Shown here: positions 43,221-50,060 of the stretch, one piece after another
Position numbering within the stretch: position 1 is the stretch's first letter
Layout: each line of letters opens with the position of its first letter
NCBI RefSeq assembly: GCF_019977275.1
Contig: NZ_AP024650.1
Coordinates: 3,472,001-3,536,000 of the forward strand
Source of the DNA: Arthrobacter sp. StoSoilB19
GTDB taxonomy: Bacteria > Actinomycetota > Actinomycetes > Actinomycetales > Micrococcaceae
Reading direction: 5' to 3'
DNA length: 64,000 bases
Position numbers and translations under genes: made by a program
The notes under the pieces: model-generated
Seen by the model: only the letters and a program-made list of their open reading frames with translations
Told to the model about the DNA's origin: nothing
Database searches by the model: none

Positions 43221-43253
43221 GCCCGGCAGAAGGTGGGATGCCTCCTGCCGGGC
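43221..43253 (-). terminator. hairpin between IniB-like and dynamin genes
   Basis: Stem GCCCGGCAG/CTGCCGGGC (9 bp), extended by AGG/CCT after one mismatch, with no T-run. It lies 24 bases past the IniB-like stop inside the locus, so it may lower expression of the GTPases relative to the IniB-like protein or protect the upstream RNA end. Confidence 0.55.
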
Positions 43254-43277
43254 GGTTCGCCTCCCGGAAACAGCGTG

Positions 43278-44396
43278 TTACAGGACGGTGGAGTCGTCAA
43301 CCACTGAATCGTCGATGGTGGTGTGGTTGTCCTGGTCGATATCGGTGTGGCTGGAATTGTCCTCCGTGAAATCGAACTGGTTGTCTGCCACCACCACGTT
43401 GTCCTCCACGATGCTCGTGGCCGAATTGTCCTGGAAAGAGTCCTCCACGTTGACATCCACTGTGCTGGCGGTGGAGTTGTCTTGGTTGAACGAATCTTCC
43501 AGCGTCGTGGTGCTGGAGCTGTCCTGGTTGAAGGAGTCCTCCACCTCCACCGAGGCCTGGGTGGAGTTGTCGGAATTGTCGTTGAACGAGTCGCGGACAT
43601 CGAGGTCAGTATCGGTGCTGACGGAGTGGTCCGAATGGTCCGAGTAGTCGGAGTTGTCCGAGTTGTCGTTGAAGGAGTCGTCAACATCCAGGCCGACGTC
43701 GGTGTTGAAGGAGTCCGAGATGTCAGTCTCCTCATTGCCGATGCCGACGTCCCCGCCGGCGTGGATGGAGTTGTCCGTGGAGTTATCCGCGGAGTGGTCG
43801 GTGTTGTAGGAATCCCTGATGTTGTTCGAGTCCCTGAGATCGGCGTCATCGCCGGCGGCGACGGCCCGGTCCCCGGTGGCCACCACGGCGTCGTTGTCGA
43901 ACCACTGCTCCACGTCTCCGTGCGCCCAGATGTTCTGGTTGACGGACTGGTCGGTCATGGTGTCCCGGTCGTCAACCGTGGTGGTGCTGGTGGTGTAGGA
44001 GAAGTGGTTTATCACGTTGTGCAGTTGCTGTACTGCGTGGGCGTGGTCGTCCTGGTCGTAGTTCGGGATGCCATGTACCATTCCTTGGCTTCCGGCGTGG
44101 ATGGCTGTTGCGCCCCCCACAGAACCCGCTGACACAGAGCCAGCCGACGCACCTGCGCCCGCCCATGCGCTGCTGCCGCCTGTGTTGTATTCGCGTTCGA
44201 ACGACGAGGCGTTGACGGTGATGGGAGCGTAGTCGAGGACAACAGGCATTGCAGCGTCAACGTCGGCCAAGCACACGTTGCCCAGGCCGTGTTCGGCCAG
44301 CGTCTTCTCCGGGTTGTCCAGGAACGCCTGGATTGCCTTGCGGCTGCCAAAGAGGTGCATCAGGAATTGAACAAGGTCGTTTGCGAGTGTTGGCAT
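43278..44396 (-). CDS. IniB N-terminal-like protein with Asp/Ser/Asn repeat tail
   Basis: A 372-residue protein. Residues 1-75 form a conserved domain (MPTLANDLVQFLMHLFGSRK, VNASSFEREYNTGG) of the style annotated as IniB N-terminal in actinobacteria. A Gly/Ala/Ser stretch follows, then from about 185 to the end an extremely Asp/Asn/Ser/Thr-rich tail with repeated DSFN(D/Q)(N/D) units every 13-20 residues, almost no Lys or Arg. There is no signal peptide. The tail may be disordered or bind divalent cations. The ATG at 44396 has GAGGA nine bases upstream; a GTG at 44411 is the alternative. It lies between the LuxR gene and the dynamin genes. Confidence 0.85.
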   Translation of the reverse strand: MPTLANDLVQFLMHLFGSRKAIQAFLDNPEKTLAEHGLGNVCLADVDAAMPVVLDYAPITVNASSFEREYNTGGSSAWAGAGASAGSVSAGSVGGATAIHAGSQGMVHGIPNYDQDDHAHAVQQLHNVINHFSYTTSTTTVDDRDTMTDQSVNQNIWAHGDVEQWFDNDAVVATGDRAVAAGDDADLRDSNNIRDSYNTDHSADNSTDNSIHAGGDVGIGNEETDISDSFNTDVGLDVDDSFNDNSDNSDYSDHSDHSVSTDTDLDVRDSFNDNSDNSTQASVEVEDSFNQDSSSTTTLEDSFNQDNSTASTVDVNVEDSFQDNSATSIVEDNVVVADNQFDFTEDNSSHTDIDQDNHTTIDDSVVDDSTVL

Positions 44397-44546
44397 ATGA
44401 GTGGTCCTCACATCTTCGTCGAGTTGCGGATCATCCGGCGGAACGTGTCTGGCTGCTTCAAAACTAGGTTCGCTGCCGGAGACTGGGCATCGGGCGCATT
44501 CCCCCTACCGGTGGAAGCCGTGCCGGGGTGCTCCCGGGTCCGCGGC

Positions 44547-44560
44547 TAGGGGCATTAGGG
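44547..44560. promoter_or_regulatory. tandem TAGGG sites before the IniB-like gene
   Basis: TAGGGG (44547-44552) and TTAGGG (44555-44560) stand as tandem repeats; on the coding strand they read CCCTAA-TG-CCCCTA. They lie just after the LuxR stop, at the far end of the 165-bp IniB-like promoter region. Similar TTTTAGG repeats precede the Hsp70 gene. Likely but unproven targets of the LuxR protein. Confidence 0.45.
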
Positions 44561-44561
44561 A

Positions 44562-46661
44562 CTACTCCTGTTGCGGGTTCATGTGCTGGGAATTCTCAAC
44601 GCCCAAGGCCACCCGTAAACGGGCCAGCAGGTCAGACCGGTTTTCGGCGCCCAGGCGGCGGCGTATCCGGGCAATGTGGTGTTCTGCCGTCCTGGGCGAG
44701 ATGTAGATGGCCTCACCGATTTCCCGGTAGGTTTTGCCCTCAAGCACCAGCCTGGCAACTTCCTTTTCCCGCTCACTCAGTCCGGAGCCGTCCGGCTGGT
44801 GCGCCCTGCCGCCGTTGTCGGCGGGGGTTCCTGCCTGGATGGCGGCCCCTGACGCGGCACCGGCCGGGTTGCCCTGCGGGTGGAGGTCCCGGGCGCAGGA
44901 CAGCAGGCGCATCATGTCCCGCCGCTCGTCGGCACGTGCGGCAGCGTGGCCGGCCAGCCTTGCACCCTCCCAGGGCATTCCTACAGCGCCCAGCAGCCGG
45001 GCCGCGCCCTCCACGTCGACAGTACGGAAGCGGCCGGCGAGCACCGAAACCCAGGCCTTTCCCGCGGTGGCCAAGACTGCGGCAAGCTGGCTGTGGACGG
45101 AGGCCCGGGCCAGTGCAGTGGCATGCGGAGCAAGATCGGCGGGGCTTTCATTCAGCAGTGCGGCCTGGACGCCGGCCCAGTGCAGGGGAACGGCCCACAG
45201 CGCGGGTTCGTCCAGGCGCCCCAGCAGCTTCCAGGCTTCTTCCAGGTAGTGCGCCACGCGCCGCGTTTCGCGCAGGCGGGCAGCAGCAATCAGCATTTCC
45301 CCCCACGGCAGGAGGTTGTAGAGGTCCACCGAGGTATGGAGCATGGCCTCGCGGGCCCGTTCCCACGCCCTGAGGAGCTCCGGCACGTCACCGTTCCGCC
45401 GGGCTAGCCCCACCTCAAGTGCAGCGCACATGAACTCGTCGCGCGGGACCAGCGGCCAATGGTTGGCCTTGGCGGCTTCCGTGGCGGCAAGCCGGGCATC
45501 CTCGAGTTTGTCCTGCATCATGTCCGCCCAGGCCTGCAGCAGCAGGAGCCTGGGTTGTGCGGCATTGCCTCCCTGCCCGGCAGCGGCCGCTGCCCGGCAG
45601 ACGGTTTCCGCCAGGTGCGGCTCACCGGTGTGCAGGGCCAGCAGGGCTGCCAGCGCAGCCGGCGTTTCCGGCAGCGGAAGCGATATGCCTGCCGAGTTCA
45701 GCATGTCCGAGGCATGGATCAGCACGGAGATGCCCTGTTGTGGTTTCTCCCCCAGGGATGCGAAGACCCCCTGCCCCGTCTGGACCAGCGTGGCGGCAAG
45801 CAGGGTGGGGGAAGCTGCCGGCGCGGCGGGCTGGAAGAACGCCTCCGCCCCAGACCGGTCTCCGACTCCTATCAGGACAACGGCGGCGAGGGGCGCTGAT
45901 ACGCCCACACGCTCGGGGCCCAACCAGTTGTAAACATCGGCCCCGCGGGCCAGCATGCCCCTTTGCGCCCAAACGGAGGCGGCCACATCCGCACCCCGGC
46001 GCACATCCCGCGGGTCGGCGCTGACCAGGAGGGTGTCAATGATGCGCGCAGCCGCATCAAGCTCACCATCACCGGCCGCCGCCTGCGCGCGGCGGGCTGC
46101 CGTCGCTACCGGATCGGCGCCCGCCAGGAGGGCCTCCTCGTAAAGCTGCGACGCGAGCCGGGGGTTATGCTCCAACGCACTGTCCGCGGCCAGCTCCAGT
46201 TCAGCAGCCACCCGGGGGTCGGTGAGCCCGCCGCGGGCAAGCTCGCGGGCGAGATTACCCAACCGCTGTCCGGCGGCCGTGTAGACGCCCACGAGCTCAC
46301 GCTGGAGCGCGTGCACCTTGGCAATGGGTGTGGCAGCCAGCAGTGCGTGTTGCGCCGTCCCCACCACGGTGCCGTCCGGCCCAAGCAGTCCCGCGGCCTC
46401 GGCCCGGTCCACCAGGACATCGAGGTCCTCCGCCCCGCCGCTGCCGAACTTTTGCTGCAGGTCCGCAGGCAGCGGCCCCGGCAAGGCGAAGCCCACCGAG
46501 AGCGCCAGCAGCAGTTCCCGCACCACGGCGTTGGCACCCTTCAGCTGCTTGGCCATCTGCTCGGCAGCGTGCAGCGGGTGCCCCTGGTGGTCCGGTCCCG
46601 TGGACGCCGCCCCGGGTTGTTCCTCCCGTTGGAATTGTCCGTCCTGAAGCTGCCCGTCCAT
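44562..46661 (-). CDS. LuxR-family regulator of the ini-like locus (IniR-like)
   Basis: A 699-residue regulator. The C-terminal GerE HTH (about 635-695) is clear: LSEREKEVARLVLEGKTYRE then IYISPRTAEHHIARIRRRLG. The rest is Ala/Leu-rich helical repeat sequence resembling TPR arrays; no Walker A motif is visible, unlike classical LAL/MalT regulators. The ATG at 46661 is one base after the Hsp70 stop, with GGGGGCC upstream, so the two genes are coupled. Mycobacterial iniBAC is controlled by a large LuxR-type protein, which fits this place and architecture. The signal is unknown. Confidence 0.86.
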   Translation of the reverse strand: MDGQLQDGQFQREEQPGAASTGPDHQGHPLHAAEQMAKQLKGANAVVRELLLALSVGFALPGPLPADLQQKFGSGGAEDLDVLVDRAEAAGLLGPDGTVVGTAQHALLAATPIAKVHALQRELVGVYTAAGQRLGNLARELARGGLTDPRVAAELELAADSALEHNPRLASQLYEEALLAGADPVATAARRAQAAAGDGELDAAARIIDTLLVSADPRDVRRGADVAASVWAQRGMLARGADVYNWLGPERVGVSAPLAAVVLIGVGDRSGAEAFFQPAAPAASPTLLAATLVQTGQGVFASLGEKPQQGISVLIHASDMLNSAGISLPLPETPAALAALLALHTGEPHLAETVCRAAAAAGQGGNAAQPRLLLLQAWADMMQDKLEDARLAATEAAKANHWPLVPRDEFMCAALEVGLARRNGDVPELLRAWERAREAMLHTSVDLYNLLPWGEMLIAAARLRETRRVAHYLEEAWKLLGRLDEPALWAVPLHWAGVQAALLNESPADLAPHATALARASVHSQLAAVLATAGKAWVSVLAGRFRTVDVEGAARLLGAVGMPWEGARLAGHAAARADERRDMMRLLSCARDLHPQGNPAGAASGAAIQAGTPADNGGRAHQPDGSGLSEREKEVARLVLEGKTYREIGEAIYISPRTAEHHIARIRRRLGAENRSDLLARLRVALGVENSQHMNPQQE

Positions 46662-46662
46662 C

Positions 46663-48750
46663 TCAGGCCCCCGGAGCGGCGGTCGTGGCCGTTTCAACGG
46701 CGGCTGCGGCGGACGTGGTTTCGGGTTCAAGCGGTGTTACTTGCGGCGCTGGGCTGCCGGTAGCTTCCACGGCCACCTCCGTTGGTGTCATCGAGGGATC
46801 CGGGGCAGTTGTGGCACTTGGGCTCTCTGTCTGCGTGGGCTGGCTAGTGTCGTCCTGTGTAGGCGATTCAGTTGCCGTGGGCGAATCAGTCGCCGCAGGA
46901 GTCGTCGGGTCAGCCGTCCCGGAGTCGGTGGGCGTTGGGGTGCCTTCACTCTGTGTGGGGTCGGCGGAACCGCCCGCCTGCGGGGTGTCGGAAGCGGGCG
47001 TGGGAACCACCGTAACGGCCTCGGGAGCAACGCCTGACCCGCCCGTTGTCCCCCCGGAGCCGGCAAGCGCATCGGGGACTGCCGCCGCTGCGACGACAGG
47101 TCCGTCAGCAATCGCGCTGCTTCCAGACGCCGGCCCGTCGTTGCCGGCCGCCTGCCCGCCGGGGGGCGTGGCAGATGCTTCCAGTCCGGTCCCTGGAGCA
47201 AGGGGTTTCCTGGCGCTGGCCTCGATGCCCGCGAGTGGTTGGGCCACCGCGGCCGGGGTTGCTGACTCCCCTGCACCGGCGGCGTCCGAACCGCCCGCAT
47301 CGGTGCCGGCGGAGCCTCCCGTGGTACTGGCACCGGCCTGCGGCACGAACATGGCAGTCAGGCTTCCGAAACCGTCCGGACTTTGCGCGGCCGTTGCCGT
47401 GAGGACCGTCAGGACCGCAGCAGCCGCGGCCACGGCGGTCACGCGGACGGTGGGCTTCGGCGCGTGCGCGCCCCGCGCCCCGCGCCGGGCACCGCGGACG
47501 GCGACTGGCCCTGCCGGGGCGCCTGCCACCGTCGTATATTTCCGCGACCAACTGGGCCTGCCCGGGCCGGTTGGAGCGGGCGGCACGTCGGAGGGTACGA
47601 CGGCGGGCGGCGCCTCCCGGGCGTCCGCTTCAGTTTCTGCCGGGTCAGCTGCTGCCGCCACTGCGGCCGTGTGGGCGAGGACGGCTGCCACTGCCGCCCC
47701 CAGGCAGATGGAGGACTTGGGATCGGCATCCACAGCGATAGGCCGGTCCAGCTCCTCCGACACCACCTGGGCCACCAGGGGGATCCGGGACGATCCCCCG
47801 ATCAACAGCACCGTGGACAAGTCTGCCGGTACCAGGTGGAGCTGGGCCAGGGAGTGCTCCAGCGCCTCCACTGTTTCCCGTACGGGCTCTTCGATCAGCG
47901 CCTCGAATTCTGAACGGACCAGCCGGATCTGCTGCTGGATGCCGGGCAGGAGCACCGGAATGGTGGATTCGCTGTCCGCGGAGAGTGCTTCCTTGGCCTC
48001 GACGCATTCGCGGCGGAGCCGGGTGAGGGCCCCCAGCACCGCCGGGTCACCAGTGTCCAGATCGTCCAGGGCGTTCCCGGTGTGCGCAGCCACGTACCGG
48101 AACACTGCGGCATCAAAGTCGGCGCCGCCCAGGTCCTCGATGCCCTCCGGGTGCCCCAGGAGCTCAAAGCGGCTGCTGCCGCACTTCCTCAGCACGGCGG
48201 TGTCGAACGTGCCGCCGCCGAGGTCGTACACGGCGATGGTGCTGCCTTCCTCCACGCGCACCTGGGAGGCGTAATGCAGGGCTGCGGCCTCGGGTTCGGG
48301 AAGGAGCGTGACGTTCTCCAGGCCATGCGCGGCGAGGGCGTCGCGGACGACGGAAAGCCGGTGGTTGCCCCAGGCTGCGGGGTGGGTCAGGAAAATGGCC
48401 GACGCCGGGCCCCCCTCACGCTCGGTGGCCCGGTCCGCCACCCAGCGGGCAACGGTGGCATAGACGTCCTCCGGCCGCAGGACCAGGGTGCCCAGGACGA
48501 AGGGTACGTCGTCGCCAATCCGGCGCTTGAATTCCCGGACCACGCGTTCCGGCGAGTCCAGTCCTCGGCGTTCTGCCGCCTCCCCCACCAGGACCGCGCC
48601 TTCCTCCGGGTAGTACACCACGGAGGGCACAGACGCTCCACGCGTGCCCAGGGGCAGGCATTCGGGCACGGCGTTGGGACCTTGGTTAAAGCGCACAACG
48701 GCAGCTGCCGTGAAACTGGTCCCGACGTCAACGGCGAGAGCGTAGCTCAT
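46663..48750 (-). CDS. Hsp70-ATPase domain fused to a membrane helix and Ser/Thr/Pro tail
   Basis: A 695-residue unusual Hsp70. Residues 1-380 are a full actin-like ATPase: MSYALAVDVGTSFTAAAVVR (phosphate 1), AVYDLGGGTFDTAVL (phosphate 2), STVLLIGGSSRIPLV (adenosine). The peptide-binding beta domain and lid are absent. A charged linker, one hydrophobic helix RVTAVAAAAAVLTVLTA (about 436-458) and about 230 residues rich in Ser, Thr, Pro, Gly and Ala follow, likely outside the membrane and perhaps glycosylated. It heads the locus, with LuxR coupled after it. It may sense envelope state and signal through the regulator; this is inference. Confidence 0.9.
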   Translation of the reverse strand: MSYALAVDVGTSFTAAAVVRFNQGPNAVPECLPLGTRGASVPSVVYYPEEGAVLVGEAAERRGLDSPERVVREFKRRIGDDVPFVLGTLVLRPEDVYATVARWVADRATEREGGPASAIFLTHPAAWGNHRLSVVRDALAAHGLENVTLLPEPEAAALHYASQVRVEEGSTIAVYDLGGGTFDTAVLRKCGSSRFELLGHPEGIEDLGGADFDAAVFRYVAAHTGNALDDLDTGDPAVLGALTRLRRECVEAKEALSADSESTIPVLLPGIQQQIRLVRSEFEALIEEPVRETVEALEHSLAQLHLVPADLSTVLLIGGSSRIPLVAQVVSEELDRPIAVDADPKSSICLGAAVAAVLAHTAAVAAAADPAETEADAREAPPAVVPSDVPPAPTGPGRPSWSRKYTTVAGAPAGPVAVRGARRGARGAHAPKPTVRVTAVAAAAAVLTVLTATAAQSPDGFGSLTAMFVPQAGASTTGGSAGTDAGGSDAAGAGESATPAAVAQPLAGIEASARKPLAPGTGLEASATPPGGQAAGNDGPASGSSAIADGPVVAAAAVPDALAGSGGTTGGSGVAPEAVTVVPTPASDTPQAGGSADPTQSEGTPTPTDSGTADPTTPAATDSPTATESPTQDDTSQPTQTESPSATTAPDPSMTPTEVAVEATGSPAPQVTPLEPETTSAAAAVETATTAAPGA

Positions 48751-48894
48751 TGGGGTACCTCGAAAGGCTGGTGGTCCACCTGCAAGCTTCATCACAGGGA
48801 ACGTCACCAACGTAGCATTTCCGAAGGACCGGGGAACACCCCTGTTGCTACATCGAATGGTTATTTATCGGACCGTTGCCGTCTCTCGACTGCG

Positions 48895-48934
48895 CCCCCG
48901 GTTTTAGGACCCGGAAACCCCCGTTTTAGGGGCC
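48895..48934. promoter_or_regulatory. 22-bp-spaced repeats before the Hsp70 gene
   Basis: Two copies of CCCCCG(G)TTTTAGG(A/G) at 48895-48909 and 48918-48931; the TTTTAGG cores start at 48902 and 48924, exactly 22 bp (two helical turns) apart. They are in the upstream region of the leftward ini-like locus, just after the ccsB stop. The second copy with flank reads CCCCCGTTTTAGGGG, an imperfect palindrome. Candidate LuxR-regulator binding sites. Confidence 0.5.
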
Positions 48935-48947
48935 GAAAGGCCCTTGT

Positions 48948-50060
48948 TTAAAGGCCGGAGTAGGAGTGGAGTCCGTTAAAGAACTGGTTGACGATGGTGA
49001 AGTTGAAGATCACGCAAAGGTAGCCCACGATCGACAGCCAGGCGGCCCGTGTTCCGGTCCAGCCGCGGGTGGCCCGGGCGTGCAGGTAGCCGGCGTAGAC
49101 AACCCAGATCACGAAGGTCCAGACCTCCTTGGTGTCCCACCCCCAGAACCGGCCCCAGGCCTTTTCCGCCCAGATGGCACCGAACATGAGGGTGAAGGTC
49201 CAGCCGATGAAGGCGATGGCGTTGATGCGGTAGGACAGGTTTTCCAGGCTCAGCGCGGAGGGCACCAGACGCATGAAGCCGAGCTTGTCGGCACCGCCGG
49301 CGGCCACGGTCTTCTGCCGGTGGGTCTGCACCAGCTGCAGTGCGGACATCGCGAAGGTCAGGGTGAACAGCGCCGAGGAGAGCACGGCGATGGAAACGTG
49401 GATGACCAGCCAGTAGCTCTGCAGGGCGGGAACCAGGTGTCCCACGGGGGTCCAGAACGCCACCGAGGCAGCCACCAGCATGATGATCACCAGGCCCACC
49501 ACGAAGGTGCCCAGGAAGCGGAGGTCGCGGCGGATCAGCGAGAGCAGGAACACGGCCGCCACCAGGAAGGCGCCGGTGGTGAGGAATTCGTACATGTTGC
49601 CCCACGGCACCCGGCCTGCGCCCAGGGCCCTGGTGACCACGCCGGCGCCGTGGATGACGACAGCAAGGGTGGTCACGGCCACCGCAACACGCGCCGGAAC
49701 CCGGCGCTCGGCGGCGTACTTCATGTCGCCGTCGGCAGTCATGAAGCCTCCGGTTCCTGCACCGCTGGCTTTGGCGGCGGACGACGACGGGCGCTCGGCC
49801 CGTCCGGCCGGCCCGTCCAGTCGGGCCTCAACACCGCGGGATCCTTCGCGCGCCCCTGCTCCGGCAGCAACGCCGGCGGTTACGGGGACCTTGGCGGCAG
49901 CACCGGCCTGCGCGGCCCTGAGGTCCACAGCGCGCAGCGCCTTGCTGCTCTTGGCCAGGTCCCAGGCGAAGGCGATGAAGGCCACCGTGTAGGTACCCGC
50001 CGCCAGCAGCATGAAGAGTTCGCTGTACTGGCCCATGGTTTCATTGATTCCAAATGGCAT
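48948..50060 (-). CDS. ccsB: cytochrome c biogenesis protein CcsB (ResC)
   Basis: A 370-residue membrane protein, about eight helices, of the system II heme export and ligation complex. The heme-handling WWD signature is AWGRFWGWDTKEVW (about 300), with conserved His residues before and after. An Ala/Arg/Ser-rich loop (about 45-115) is longer than usual. With ResB it delivers heme to apocytochrome c outside the membrane. The ATG at 50060 overlaps the resB stop (TAATG), with AAGGACC upstream. Last gene of the maturation operon. Confidence 0.95.
   Translation of the reverse strand: MPFGINETMGQYSELFMLLAAGTYTVAFIAFAWDLAKSSKALRAVDLRAAQAGAAAKVPVTAGVAAGAGAREGSRGVEARLDGPAGRAERPSSSAAKASGAGTGGFMTADGDMKYAAERRVPARVAVAVTTLAVVIHGAGVVTRALGAGRVPWGNMYEFLTTGAFLVAAVFLLSLIRRDLRFLGTFVVGLVIIMLVAASVAFWTPVGHLVPALQSYWLVIHVSIAVLSSALFTLTFAMSALQLVQTHRQKTVAAGGADKLGFMRLVPSALSLENLSYRINAIAFIGWTFTLMFGAIWAEKAWGRFWGWDTKEVWTFVIWVVYAGYLHARATRGWTGTRAAWLSIVGYLCVIFNFTIVNQFFNGLHSYSGL

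Noticed and set aside
43160..43849. Extension of the second dynamin gene into the Thr/Pro-rich frame opposite the IniB-like repeats
   Set aside because: The extra residues are a shadow of the repeat region in another frame; GTPase similarity starts after 43159.
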